Shown in pieces: positions 33,535 through 42,306 of a DNA stretch of 64,000 nucleotides. The notes under the pieces were generated by a model. The model was not told the DNA's origin and did not search any database. It worked only from the letters and a program-made list of their open reading frames with translations. The stretch covers positions 4,402,001 to 4,466,000 of the forward strand of contig NZ_CP014608.1 in NCBI RefSeq assembly GCF_001586165.1. Reading direction: 5' to 3'. This stretch comes from Obesumbacterium proteus (GTDB lineage: Bacteria > Pseudomonadota > Gammaproteobacteria > Enterobacterales > Enterobacteriaceae). The number at the start of each line of letters is the position of its first letter. The stretch's first letter is position 1. The translations under genes and the position numbers were made by a program.

Positions 33535-34096
33535 GCGTTTGCTCCTTACGGCAGGAAATCAGATAGGTAGGATTATTGGGTTTGAAATAGTGGCCGCTGC
33601 CTAGCGCGGTAAGGCGAGAGATCTGAATCAGGCTACTTTCCAATTCAACCACCGCACGGTTTTGCAGTTGATTGAATGCCTGCTGGTAGTTTTCCAGCAG
33701 AATGAAATTCATCACCAAACTGCCGCCTTCGTTAAGTAAAGCCAGCGCCCAATCAATGATGTCGGGGAGATTGCCACCGCTACCGCCGATAAATACCGCA
33801 TCGGCGCGCACGTCTAACGCCAGCGGCGCATCCGCCGCCACAATATCAATATTCTGGCAGTCAAAATGACGGCAGTTTTCTTCAATGAGCGCCAGTGCCG
33901 CAGGATTGCGTTCGATGGCGGTGATAGAGAGTTCGGGATAGCGAAGAGCAGCTTCCAAAGAGACGCTTCCCGTGCCTGCGCCGACGTCGATCAGACGTTT
34001 GGCAGTTCGCAGATTGAGCCGCTCTAATGCCGCAAGACGCACCTCTTCTTTGGTCATCGGCACTTTATGGCCGCGTAGAAACAGATCATCTTTCAT
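33527..34096 (-). CDS. cbiT: Cobalt-precorrin-6B C15-methyltransferase (decarboxylating) CbiT
   Basis: CbiT methylates C15 and decarboxylates the acetate at C12. The 189-residue protein has the Rossmann-type SAM site DVGAGTGSVSLEAA, FIGGSGGNLPDIID and LVMNFILLEN. It overlaps cbiE by 11 bases. In many species CbiE and CbiT are fused as CobL; here they are separate, as in Salmonella. Confidence 0.95.
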   Translation of the reverse strand: MKDDLFLRGHKVPMTKEEVRLAALERLNLRTAKRLIDVGAGTGSVSLEAALRYPELSITAIERNPAALALIEENCRHFDCQNIDIVAADAPLALDVRADAVFIGGSGGNLPDIIDWALALLNEGGSLVMNFILLENYQQAFNQLQNRAVVELESSLIQISRLTALGSGHYFKPNNPTYLISCRKEQTHG

Positions 34097-34688
34097 TGAG
34101 GATCGCCACCACGTTCATTGCGTAAGCCTGCTGTACCTGCTGAGGAGGCAAAATGTGAATGCGTTCATCGGGATAAGAGAGGTTTTCGCCAATCACCAAA
34201 GTTCGCTTTGCCCCACGACGCAGAATTTGCTGGGCGATTTGATATGGCCCCATGTGGTGGTCGGTCACCATCGCCACTTTTTCGTGCTGCAAAACAAAAT
34301 CAAAATCAGGCTGCTTGCCGTGACAGCTGGTGATGTAGATATCGTTCATATCCACGGCGATGCGCGAGAACAGATACTGTATTGAGCTAATGCCCGACAC
34401 GATATTGAGTTTTTCCGGCGCAAGATCCTGTATCAAGCGTTTGCCGATGCCGTACAGCATCGGTTCACCCGAAGCGAGAACCACAATGTTGCGGTCAGCG
34501 TTATTCTGTAGCCACAACGCCATCTGGGTCAGATCGCTGCCGATGGCCAGTTTTTCACCATGAAATTCGTGATAGGCACTTAAATGACGTGACCAGCCAA
34601 CCAGAACGTCAGCCTGTGAAATCAATCTTTTTGCCAGCGGCGTGATGTAATCCTGATGCCCCGGCCCCATGCCAACGACGTGAATCAT
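34086..34688 (-). CDS. cbiE: Cobalt-precorrin-7 C5-methyltransferase CbiE
   Basis: A 200-residue tetrapyrrole methylase (MIHVVGMGPGHQDYITPLA, IVVLASGEPMLYGIG, NIVSGISSIQYLFSRI) that methylates C5 of the corrin ring. Overlaps cbiD by 4 bases and cbiT by 11. Confidence 0.95.
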   Translation of the reverse strand: MIHVVGMGPGHQDYITPLAKRLISQADVLVGWSRHLSAYHEFHGEKLAIGSDLTQMALWLQNNADRNIVVLASGEPMLYGIGKRLIQDLAPEKLNIVSGISSIQYLFSRIAVDMNDIYITSCHGKQPDFDFVLQHEKVAMVTDHHMGPYQIAQQILRRGAKRTLVIGENLSYPDERIHILPPQQVQQAYAMNVVAILNER

Positions 34689-35860
34689 GAAGACTCCTTT
34701 TCGCAGAGAATTTCTTGGGAAATTTCGGTACGTAAATCGGCAACAATGTCGTTAACTGGGCGACTACTGCCAAGCACAATATTGTCGAATGAAAACAGCA
34801 CCGCATCGCATTGCAGCGGCTGCACCGCAAAGCGCAACATTTGATTGATACGCGCACAGATTGCCTGCGCGATATCGTTATAGACGGCCTGCCAGCCTTG
34901 TTGCTCTATCAGCTCCATCGCCGCTTCTGTGGTGCTGCATTCGAACACCGCTTGCAGTAATTCACGCGGAGCACCCATCAGTGCGAGCCGCGTGACCAGC
35001 GTTTCCATGCGCCCATCGGCAATATGGCTATGGGTATGAAAAATACCGGCAGCCACTTTGATAAGCTTGCCTAGATGCCCCACCAGCACTACGCGGTGAA
35101 AGCCAAGCCGCTGAGCTTCTTGCAGCATATAGCCAACAAAATTACTCATGGTGACCACGCGGTCACCGTTTAACTGCATCTGTTCTTGTACAAAGCGTTC
35201 GCCGTGATTGCCCGGAACGAGGATCACGCTGGTCATCCCCTGAGCGCGCTTCATCTCAAGCTCTAAGGCCAGCGAACGTTTCCAGCTCTCTTCAGACATG
35301 GGGGTCACAATGCCGGTGGTGCCGATAATCGAGATCCCACCTAAAATGCCCAGTCGTCCGTTGTAGGTTTTTTGCGCCCGCTCTTCGCCCTCAGGTGCAA
35401 AAATCACAATCTCGGCGCCGCGTTCAGGCCCAATAACTTCACGCACCGCTTCTTCAATCGTGTGTAGCGGCGTGCGGTTGATGGCTGAGCTTCCCACCGG
35501 TAAACCAATGCCTTTACGCGTTACTGTGCCAACGCCTTCACCGCCAACAATGCTAATACTGCCGCTGTCGTTGAGCGTCAGCTGAGCAAAAATCAGCATG
35601 CCATGCGTGGCATCCACGTCGTCACCGCCATCTTTACGAATAGCAGCGCTGGCCTGTTGACCACAAATCAAAGGCTGTTCAACGTTCAGCCGCAGCGTAA
35701 CGCCCGAGGGGGTAACAATTGAAACCTGATTGATTACCTGCTGGCGCAGCACCATCAACGCAGCGACTTTCGCCGCCGCGGTGGCACAAGAGCCAGTGGT
35801 GTAGCCCTTGCGATAGCTTTTGCCGTTATGCCATAACGTATCCAGCCCGGTATCACTCAT
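34685..35860 (-). CDS. cbiD: Cobalt-precorrin-5B C1-methyltransferase CbiD
   Basis: CbiD methylates C1 in the anaerobic pathway. The 391-residue protein starts with the family signature RKGYTTGSCATAAAKVAAL, and contains GGEGVGTVTRKGIGLPVG and VGHLGKLIKVAAGIFHTHS. Family-typical length. Four-base overlaps with cbiC and cbiE. Confidence 0.95.
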   Translation of the reverse strand: MSDTGLDTLWHNGKSYRKGYTTGSCATAAAKVAALMVLRQQVINQVSIVTPSGVTLRLNVEQPLICGQQASAAIRKDGGDDVDATHGMLIFAQLTLNDSGSISIVGGEGVGTVTRKGIGLPVGSSAINRTPLHTIEEAVREVIGPERGAEIVIFAPEGEERAQKTYNGRLGILGGISIIGTTGIVTPMSEESWKRSLALELEMKRAQGMTSVILVPGNHGERFVQEQMQLNGDRVVTMSNFVGYMLQEAQRLGFHRVVLVGHLGKLIKVAAGIFHTHSHIADGRMETLVTRLALMGAPRELLQAVFECSTTEAAMELIEQQGWQAVYNDIAQAICARINQMLRFAVQPLQCDAVLFSFDNIVLGSSRPVNDIVADLRTEISQEILCEKESS

Positions 35861-36501
35861 TGCGCATCTCGCATGTGGTACAAAATGGCGTTAACAATAG
35901 CCGCGGCAATATTGCTGCCGCCCTTGCGTCCTAAGGCTGCAATACCGGGTAAATCGCTTTCTGCCAGCGCCTGTTTAGATTCCGCAGCGCCCACAAAACC
36001 AACCGGAACACCGATAACCGCGGCGGGCGTCATCACGCCTTGTTGATGCAGTTCTAATAAGCGAAATAGCGCGGTCGGCGCATTGCCAAACACAAACAGC
36101 TTTTCCCCCTGATCCTGTGCAGCAAGATCCACCGCCGCCATCGAACGGGTTATGCCCTGAGACTTGGCAATAGCAACCGCACGCGGATCCGAGATATAGC
36201 ACTGCCATTGGCATCCTAGCTGTTCGAGCTGGGTTTTATTGATGCCGGAAAGCGCCATGGTGGTGTCGGTGTAAATCGTACAGCCACGGCGCAGAGCCTG
36301 TGTAATACGGGATAAAACATCTGGCGAGAAATGCAGGATATCCAGCCATTCAAAGTCAGCGCTGGTATGAATTGCGCGTTTAATGATTTTTTCTTGCAGC
36401 TCATCGGCAAAACGGTAGTCAGGGCGCTCGTCGGCGATGATCTGAGAAATGATCTCAAAACTGTGCTGCTCAATGTTCTGGGGATTCTTGTTGTAGTTCA
36501 T
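35857..36501 (-). CDS. cbiC: Cobalt-precorrin-8 methylmutase CbiC
   Basis: CbiC moves the C11 methyl group to C12, forming cobyrinic acid. The 214-residue protein carries the catalytic histidine (His45, KRAIHTSADFEW) and the conserved PVGFVGAAESKQAL and KGGSNIAAAIVNA near the C-terminus. It is separated from cbiB by a repeat element rather than overlapping it. Confidence 0.95.
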   Translation of the reverse strand: MNYNKNPQNIEQHSFEIISQIIADERPDYRFADELQEKIIKRAIHTSADFEWLDILHFSPDVLSRITQALRRGCTIYTDTTMALSGINKTQLEQLGCQWQCYISDPRAVAIAKSQGITRSMAAVDLAAQDQGEKLFVFGNAPTALFRLLELHQQGVMTPAAVIGVPVGFVGAAESKQALAESDLPGIAALGRKGGSNIAAAIVNAILYHMRDAQ

Positions 36502-36560
36502 TGTTCATCCTGTGTGGTTGATCCAGCGTGACTTTCGTACCTCTATCTTTAAATGCAATA

Positions 36561-36721
36561 CCCCCTCCCAGCCTCCCCCTTCTCAGGGGGAGGGGCATAA
36601 CGGCACCCTCATCGACTTCCCTGGGTCTCCTTTACAAAGGCAACTCCGGTCGGCTTGCCGTTATCTCCTTGGCAAAGGAGACTCCGAGCGGCTCCCACCC
36701 CTCCCAAGGGGAGGGGTGGGG
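36561..36721. repeat. GC-rich palindromic repeat, copy 2 (cbiB-cbiC)
   Basis: A 161-base element with three stem-loops: CCTCCCCCTT/CAGGGGGAGG at the left, CTCCTTGGCAAAGGAG in the middle, and CCCACCCCTCC/GGGGAGGGGTGGG at the right. The left core and right arm match copy 1 (28495-28597) when that copy is reverse-complemented. The middle differs in length. It fills most of the cbiB-cbiC spacer. Confidence 0.75.
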
Positions 36722-36735
36722 TCAAATGGGTCAGG

Positions 36736-37692
36736 TCAAAACACCACGGCCCATCTGGCGAATGCAAAAAGTGCCAACGCCAGCGCGGAAGCCGTCATCA
36801 TGAGTCGAATACTGAGGCGAATATCTTGAATGCTAATCTCGCGCTCTTGGTCGCCGATCCACGGTTTCTCCACCCATTCACCGAAGTATTTATTCGGCCC
36901 ACCGAGGCGAACACCGAGCGCGCCAGCCACGGTGGCTTCAGACCACGCGCAGTTGGGGCTTTTATGCAGATAGCGATCGCGCCAGCCAATTTTGAGTGCC
37001 TGTTTGCTGTTCAGACACAGCATGCGAGCGGCAACGCTCAGCAGCAGCCAGCTCAAACGCGCTGGAATGAGATTGGCAAGATCGTCCATTCGCGCCGAAA
37101 CGCAGCCGATAGCGCGGTATTTTTCCGTCCGATAGCCAACCATGGAATCGAGGGTATTTACCGCTTTGTAGGCCACCATCAGCGGCACGCCGCCGATGAA
37201 AAGAAAGAAAAGCGGCGCAATCACGCCATCCACGCTGTTTTCCGCCACGGTTTCAACCACCGCTCGGGTAATCTGCGGGCGATCGAGCTCAGACGTATCG
37301 CGCCCAACAATGTATGAAAGCTGACGGCGACACTCTTCAAGCGATCCATTTTGCAGAGCGACGTATACCCCCATCGCCGCATCACTCAGGCAGCGTCCCG
37401 CCAGCAGCGTGTAAATAATCCATACCTGCGCCAGCCAGTTGAGCCATGGGTTTAGCTGCGACAAAAGCTCAAGCAGTGCATAGGTCGCTCCCCAGCACAC
37501 GCCGACCACAATCAGCCATAAAAACGCCCCGCCGACGTACAGTGCACCTTCGGTGCGGCAAAGCGTGCGGATACCTTTCTGAACCCAAGTGATAAAATTA
37601 CCGATCCAGCGCACCGGATGCGGCCACGTTGGCGGATCGCCCAAACGCAGATCCAAGAGATAGGCCACCAGACAAGCAGAGAAACTGATCAC
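36736..37692 (-). CDS. cbiB: Cobalamin biosynthesis protein CbiB
   Basis: CbiB is an inner membrane protein that attaches aminopropanol phosphate to adenosylcobyric acid to form adenosylcobinamide phosphate. GTG at 37690-37692 is chosen: it overlaps the cbiA stop by 4 bases (GTGA) and gives 318 residues, the family length. Family marks are DLRLGDPPTWPHPVRWIG, AENSVDGVIAPLFF and GYRTEKYRAIGCVSARMDD. The open frame extends further into cbiA without CbiB similarity. Confidence 0.93.
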   Translation of the reverse strand: MISFSACLVAYLLDLRLGDPPTWPHPVRWIGNFITWVQKGIRTLCRTEGALYVGGAFLWLIVVGVCWGATYALLELLSQLNPWLNWLAQVWIIYTLLAGRCLSDAAMGVYVALQNGSLEECRRQLSYIVGRDTSELDRPQITRAVVETVAENSVDGVIAPLFFLFIGGVPLMVAYKAVNTLDSMVGYRTEKYRAIGCVSARMDDLANLIPARLSWLLLSVAARMLCLNSKQALKIGWRDRYLHKSPNCAWSEATVAGALGVRLGGPNKYFGEWVEKPWIGDQEREISIQDIRLSIRLMMTASALALALFAFARWAVVF

Positions 37693-39053
37693 AACGCTCG
37701 CCCTCTTTTTAACCAGTGGCTCAGCATTTCTGGGTGCTGGTAAAAATGAAGATGGAGATAGCTGGCGAGGGTATTTCCCATTTGATATCCACCCTGCCAA
37801 CGCTGCTGCGTCACGCCGTCGCGCTGTTTTTCGAACTGGAAAACAGGCGGGAAATCGGTATGAAAATCTGAATAGTGGAACTCATGACCACGGAGGGTTT
37901 CCCCTTTTGCTGCCAGTAAGGTGTCCTGCATCGCCGTGGCTTGGCAGTAACCAAAACGCTTTAAACGCCCTTCCATGCGGCTTTCTCCGGGGAAAATACC
38001 GGTCATCGCGTGCGTGTTTCCAGACTGATCTTTTAACGTCGTGCCCAAATACATCAGGCCGCCGCACTCGGCATAAATAGCTACGCCGCGCTGATGCGCA
38101 TCACGCAGCGATTGACGCATGCTGCTGTTTTTCGCCAGCGTTTCTCCGTGTAACTCGGGATAACCGCCGCCGATATAGACCATCTGACATGCAGGCAGCG
38201 CCGCATCGCGTAATGGGCTGAAGCGCACGATGTTGATACCGAGCTGTTCAAGCAGCTGTAAATTATCGGGATAGTAAAAGTGGAAAGCTTCGTCATCGGC
38301 GAGCGCAAGGGTTAGGCCTCGACCAGACTCTGGCGCTGGTAACGCTGGCGCACAGGCATTCGGCGCGGGTTTTACATCGCTCAACGCCAACAAACGATCG
38401 AGATCGATATGCTGTTCAAGGCTATCCGCCAAGGTGTCCCATAACGCATCCATACCCTGTTGTTCATGAGCGGTAATCAAACCGAGATGGCGTTCAGGCA
38501 AACTCACGCTGGGTAGAGTTGGCATTCGCCCGAGTACGGGAATTTTGGTGTAGGTTTCAATGGCTTGTTTCAGCAGTTGGTAGTGGGTTTCGCTATTGAC
38601 GCGATTTACAATGACGCCCGCGATACGCACCGCCGGATCAAAATGACAAAATCCCATCACGGTGGCTGCCGCTGAAGTTGAAACGGCTTTACCGTCGATC
38701 ACCAAAATAACCGGACAGCCAATCTGCTTGGCCATACCGGCGCTGCTGCAATAGTTGGGGTCAGTACCATAGCCGTCGTATAGCCCCATCACGCCTTCAA
38801 TCACGGCCACATCGGCGGCTTGAGCATGTTGGTTATAGAGCCAATTTAAGGTGGGCTGGGGCAGCATGAAAGCATCGAGATTACGCGACGCAACGCCAGA
38901 AACGGCGCTGTGCCAGCCGGTATCGATATAGTCGGGGCCTACTTTGTAGGGTTGTACTCGTAAACCGCGTCGCGTTAACGCTCGGAGCAGCCCAAGTGTT
39001 AGCGTCGTTTTACCGCATCCGCTACCGGTTCCACCAATAAGAAATGCCTTCAT
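37689..39053 (-). CDS. cbiA: Cobyrinate a,c-diamide synthase CbiA
   Basis: CbiA amidates the a and c side chains of cobyrinate using glutamine and ATP. The 454-residue protein has P-loop GGTGSGCGKT (7-16), VMGLYDGYG, and a C-terminal amidotransferase domain with nucleophile Cys330 (IYAECGGLMYLG). It is the first gene of the cbi operon, about 20 bases after a terminator controlled by the B12 riboswitch. Confidence 0.95.
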   Translation of the reverse strand: MKAFLIGGTGSGCGKTTLTLGLLRALTRRGLRVQPYKVGPDYIDTGWHSAVSGVASRNLDAFMLPQPTLNWLYNQHAQAADVAVIEGVMGLYDGYGTDPNYCSSAGMAKQIGCPVILVIDGKAVSTSAAATVMGFCHFDPAVRIAGVIVNRVNSETHYQLLKQAIETYTKIPVLGRMPTLPSVSLPERHLGLITAHEQQGMDALWDTLADSLEQHIDLDRLLALSDVKPAPNACAPALPAPESGRGLTLALADDEAFHFYYPDNLQLLEQLGINIVRFSPLRDAALPACQMVYIGGGYPELHGETLAKNSSMRQSLRDAHQRGVAIYAECGGLMYLGTTLKDQSGNTHAMTGIFPGESRMEGRLKRFGYCQATAMQDTLLAAKGETLRGHEFHYSDFHTDFPPVFQFEKQRDGVTQQRWQGGYQMGNTLASYLHLHFYQHPEMLSHWLKRGRAL

Positions 39054-39072
39054 TCATCCGCCTGCCAAACAA

Positions 39073-39098
39073 AAAAGCCCGTCCTTTTGGGCGAGCTT
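39073..39098 (-). terminator. Riboswitch-linked terminator before cbiA
   Basis: On the minus strand GCTCGCCC..GGACGGGC is followed by TTTTTT, a Rho-independent terminator placed between the B12 riboswitch and cbiA. Premature termination here when B12 is bound would shut the whole operon. An alternative antiterminator was not worked out. Confidence 0.65.
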
Positions 39099-39199
39099 TA
39101 CGTTGTCATAGCAGATCGATGCACGGCAACAAAAGCGCTGCATGCAGGGAAAGAATGACAACTCACTTCCCACCGAAGGAGCTGAAATAGATATTGATA

Positions 39200-39385
39200 T
39201 CCCAATATTGGGTTTTTACAGGCTGGTCTTCTGGCTTAGCGTCATCCTTACCCACACCTTCCCGATATTCATCAGTGGCGTCTTGTGGGCTCGTCGGCAT
39301 CACAGCAGCGGGGGCTGCGGAGGAATTGTATTTTCACAATACGCACCTCCTTCCTGACGCCCTTACGGCGCGTCAAAAACCTGTA
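39200..39385 (-). promoter_or_regulatory. Cobalamin (B12) riboswitch upstream of cbiA
   Basis: On the minus strand the leader contains the conserved riboswitch parts in order: the CCTCCGCAGCCCCCGC-like core at about 39303-39325, the GCCACTG element at 39273-39279, GGGAAGGTGTGGG just after, and the B12-box AAGCCAGAAGACCAGCC at about 39221-39237. It lies 170-330 bases before cbiA and would repress the biosynthetic operon when adenosylcobalamin is plentiful. Confidence 0.9.
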
Positions 39386-39526
39386 TTTATACTTTTCTAT
39401 AAATGATCTGGGGACTAACTTAAAGCATTCGTCACAGATATACCCATTGTGAGATCAACAAAAGCCTAGAATGGAGTGTGAATGAGTTAACATATCTCAA
39501 CTTTTTAGGGACCAGCGAGAATACCT
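39386..39526. promoter_or_regulatory. Divergent promoter spacer between cbiA leader and cobD
   Basis: This AT-rich stretch must hold the promoters of both the cbi operon (minus) and cobD-pduX (plus). TCACA and TGTGA half sites occur around 39430-39455 but not in the arrangement of a CRP site. I could not assign a -10/-35 pair with confidence. No PocR gene is in the window. Confidence 0.35.
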
Positions 39527-40606
39527 ATGGCCATCAGCAGTCAGCACGGCGGCAACGTGCTAGAAACCGCGCTTACTTTGGGCGTTTCTCCGCACGATAT
39601 CATCGATTTCAGCGCTAACATCAATCCACTCGGCATGCCCGAGTCGCTCAAACACGCCATCATTGAGCAAATATCGGTGGCTGAAAAATACCCCGACGTG
39701 GAATATCGAAAACTGCACGCGGCGCTGGCTCAGCACCATGCTTGCCCAGAGCCATGGGTGATGGCAGGCAATGGCGAAACCGAGCTGATCTTTGCTTTAA
39801 TTAATCAACTGAAACCCACTAAAGCGCTGCTATTAACGCCCGGTTTTGCCGAGTATCGCCGTGCGCTAACGCGGATAAACTGCGACATCGTTGATTATGC
39901 TTTGCATGAAGACGACGGATTTCAGCCTGATGCCCGTATTCTTGATGCGCTGACGCCCGATCTCGATTGCCTGTTTTTATGCACGCCCAATAATCCCACC
40001 GGATTGCTGCCGGATAAAAATCTGCTTTTAGCTATCGCTGACCGCTGCCGCGCGTTGAATATTGCCTTGATTCTCGATGAAGCCTTTTTGGATTTCGTTC
40101 CTACCGAAACCGGTTTTATTCCTTTATTAGCACAGTATCCTCAGCTGTATGTGCTGCGTTCATTAACCAAATTTTTCGCTATTCCGGGATTACGGTTGGG
40201 CTATTTGGTTAGCGCAAATGCAACGTTAGTGACGCAAATGAAGCAGCAACGAGAGCCCTGGACCATCAATGCGTTTGCCGCGCTGGCAGGCGAAATTATC
40301 TTGCAGGATACTCATTACATTGAAGCAACCCATCGCTGGCTGGCACAGGAGCAACCTCGCGTATTTTCCGCGTTAGCAGCATTGCCACAGTTAAAAGTAT
40401 GGCGTCCTGTCGCTAACTACATCTTTATACGTTGTACCGACAGCCAGCTCGCATTGCAGCAGGCACTATTGAAACACCACATTTTGATCCGACACTGCGC
40501 CAACTATCCGGGGTTAAACGCCGATTATTATCGCGTGGCGATTAAAAGCCCGCAGGACAACGATCGTCTGATCGCCGCCCTAACACAGATTCTGCATCAT
40601 GGCTGA
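39527..40606 (+). CDS. cobD: L-threonine-O-3-phosphate decarboxylase CobD
   Basis: CobD is a PLP enzyme that makes (R)-1-amino-2-propanol O-2-phosphate, the linker used by CbiB. The 359-residue protein has the fold-type I aminotransferase layout: QHGGNVLETA start, DFSANINPLG, CTPNNPTGL, DEAFLDF, and the PLP lysine in LTKFFAIPGLRLGY (Lys215). It is divergent from cbiA and overlaps pduX by 8 bases, so the two genes for the linker share an operon. Confidence 0.94.
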   Translation: MAISSQHGGNVLETALTLGVSPHDIIDFSANINPLGMPESLKHAIIEQISVAEKYPDVEYRKLHAALAQHHACPEPWVMAGNGETELIFALINQLKPTKALLLTPGFAEYRRALTRINCDIVDYALHEDDGFQPDARILDALTPDLDCLFLCTPNNPTGLLPDKNLLLAIADRCRALNIALILDEAFLDFVPTETGFIPLLAQYPQLYVLRSLTKFFAIPGLRLGYLVSANATLVTQMKQQREPWTINAFAALAGEIILQDTHYIEATHRWLAQEQPRVFSALAALPQLKVWRPVANYIFIRCTDSQLALQQALLKHHILIRHCANYPGLNADYYRVAIKSPQDNDRLIAALTQILHHG

Positions 40607-41462
40607 AGCTCGCTGTCCCGCTTCGTGCGGTGAGTTAATTCAAGGCTGGATCCAAGGCGGCGAAAAGCTCGTCTCCTGCCCGGTCAATTGGTTCAGCACA
40701 GTGGAAGTGAGCGATGGAACGCCGTTGCCCAGCGAACGCGCGCGCATGCGCTTAGTATTGCGCGCGGTATTGCAGCACTTGTCGCTGCCCTCCTCGCTTG
40801 ACGCTGGGTTACGCATTGAGTTTGAATCATCGATTCCCGTAGCCAAAGGGATGGCCAGCAGCACGGCAGACATCGCCGCCTGTGCGATAGCGACCGCTCG
40901 TCACTTTGGTATGTAGCTGACTGAAAAAGAATTAGCGTCGCTGTGCGTTGGCATTGAGCCGACCGACAGCACGATTTTTCAAGCACCGACGCTGTTCGAT
41001 CATCAACAGGCACTGACGCAAACGCCGTTGCACGAGCGATGCCCAGAATGGGACATGCTGTTGTTGGAAAGCCCTGATTGTTTGCGTACCGAAGACTACC
41101 ATCGTCGCCCGCGCCAAGCGCTGTTGCAGGAATATGCGCCGCAGCTGAAACAGGCGCATCAGTTACTGGCTGAAGGAATGCGGGAAAACAACCGCCAGAA
41201 AGTTGGCGCAGCCACCACGCTAAGCGCCCAAGCCAGCCAGGCTTTGCTGCCCAAACCGGCGTTTAATGACATTGTAGAAATTGTTGAGCAGCACGATTTA
41301 TTCGGTTTGAACGTCGCGCACAGCGGCAGCGTGGTGGGTTTATTGCTCGATACGCACCTTCATGACCCAGAAAAAATAATTCACGCGATGCGCGTAAACA
41401 ATATTCTTGTTTTTTATCCACACGTTAGGCTGCTACGTACTACCTTAGGGGGTGTGCGATGA
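40599..41462 (+). pseudogene. pduX: L-threonine kinase PduX, interrupted by an amber codon
   Basis: PduX (GHMP kinase family) phosphorylates L-threonine to feed CobD. The frame starts MAEARCPASCGELIQGW and holds the GHMP ATP site IPVAKGMASSTADIAA, then meets TAG at 40914-40916 after residue 105 (HFGM). Beyond it the same frame goes on as LTEKELASLCVGIEPTDS, GLNVAHSGSVVGLLLD and on to the TGA at 41460-41462, all typical PduX. So a single substitution, probably CAG to TAG, truncates a 287-residue protein, and only an amber suppressor could read through. No frameshift is involved. Confidence 0.88.
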
Positions 41463-41550
41463 TCGGCATAGCTGCCAAAAGCGTACACATTCACGTACAT
41501 GACCAGCAACAATTGTCATACATATAAAACTCTAATTTTGTGAGGATGAT

Positions 41551-41557
41551 CTATACT
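41551..41557 (+). promoter_or_regulatory. Sigma-S type -10 of dps
   Basis: CTATACT matches the sigma-S-preferred extended -10, about 68 bases before the dps start. Stationary-phase control by sigma-S is known for E. coli dps. A -35-like element is weak, as usual for such promoters. Confidence 0.55.
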
Positions 41558-41625
41558 GACTCGGTACTAAACAGTTACTAGACGGCAATTTGTGAATCTA
41601 TCAAGACCTTTAGGAGATGATAAAG

Positions 41626-42180
41626 ATGAGCACACCAAAACTGGAAAAAAGCAAAGTCGGTGACGCAAAAAAACGTCAGTTCACTCCTCTAGCCACCCCA
41701 AGTGATTTGGGCGCTGAGGCCACCAAAGACATTAGCGGTGCAATGAACGCCATCCTTGCTGATATCTATGCGCTTTATTTAAAAACTAAAAACTTCCACT
41801 GGCACATGAGCGGTCCGCACTTCCGTGACTATCATCTGCTGTTGGACGAACAAGGCGCAGAGCTATTCGCAATGACCGATGAAATTGCTGAACGTGTGCG
41901 TAAAGTCGGTGGCATGACCCTGCACTCTATCGGTCAAATCTCTAAAATGCAGCGCATTAAAGATAACAACGCCGAGTACGTTGAGCCGCTGGATATGCTG
42001 GCTGAACTGTGTGAAGACAACAAGCTGCTGGCCGCAGAACTGCGTGCAGCGCATGTGGTATGTAGCGAACATAATGATGTTTCAACCACCAGCCTGATTG
42101 AAAACTGGGTAGATCAAACCGAACGCCGCGTGTGGTTCCTGTTTGAAGCTTGCCGCCAATCACAAACTTCTGGTCACTAG
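41626..42180 (+). CDS. dps: DNA starvation/stationary-phase protection protein Dps
   Basis: Dps is a ferritin-like dodecamer that binds DNA and oxidises iron with hydrogen peroxide. The 184-residue protein has the ferroxidase residues in KNFHWHMSGPHFRDYH and LLLDEQGAEL, and an N-terminal lysine-rich tail (KLEKSKVGDAKKRQF) for DNA binding. ATG 41626 is preferred with AGGAG 9 bases upstream; ATG 41617 abuts that site. The N-terminus is slightly longer than in E. coli Dps (167 residues). Confidence 0.95.
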   Translation: MSTPKLEKSKVGDAKKRQFTPLATPSDLGAEATKDISGAMNAILADIYALYLKTKNFHWHMSGPHFRDYHLLLDEQGAELFAMTDEIAERVRKVGGMTLHSIGQISKMQRIKDNNAEYVEPLDMLAELCEDNKLLAAELRAAHVVCSEHNDVSTTSLIENWVDQTERRVWFLFEACRQSQTSGH

Positions 42181-42201
42181 TTTTTCCTTTTGATAAACGC
42201 G

Positions 42202-42227
42202 AAAGCAGACCTTTGGGTCTGCTTTTT
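42202..42227 (+). terminator. Terminator of dps
   Basis: AAAGCAGACC pairs with GGTCTGCTTT around TTTG, followed by T residues, 21 bases after the dps stop. Confidence 0.88.
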
Positions 42228-42306
42228 TATTTTCAGCACCTCTAATTCCGCTATAGTTACTGCTTACCCCTACTCATTACCATCATCTGTAGACCAGAGA
42301 CTTGTT

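Noticed and set aside
37882..39053. Short antisense and alternate-frame ORFs over cbiA, cbiB and other cbi genes
   Set aside because: GC-rich coding DNA gives many such shadow frames; none has a ribosome site or recognisable domain.
39425..39460. A CRP site in the cbi-cobD spacer
   Set aside because: TCACA and TGTGA occur in the wrong order and with about 11 bases between, not as TGTGA-N6-TCACA.
41028..41462. The part of pduX after the amber codon as an independent 144-codon gene
   Set aside because: It is in the same frame as pduX, begins mid-domain, and lacks the ATP-binding part. There is no ribosome site before the internal ATG.
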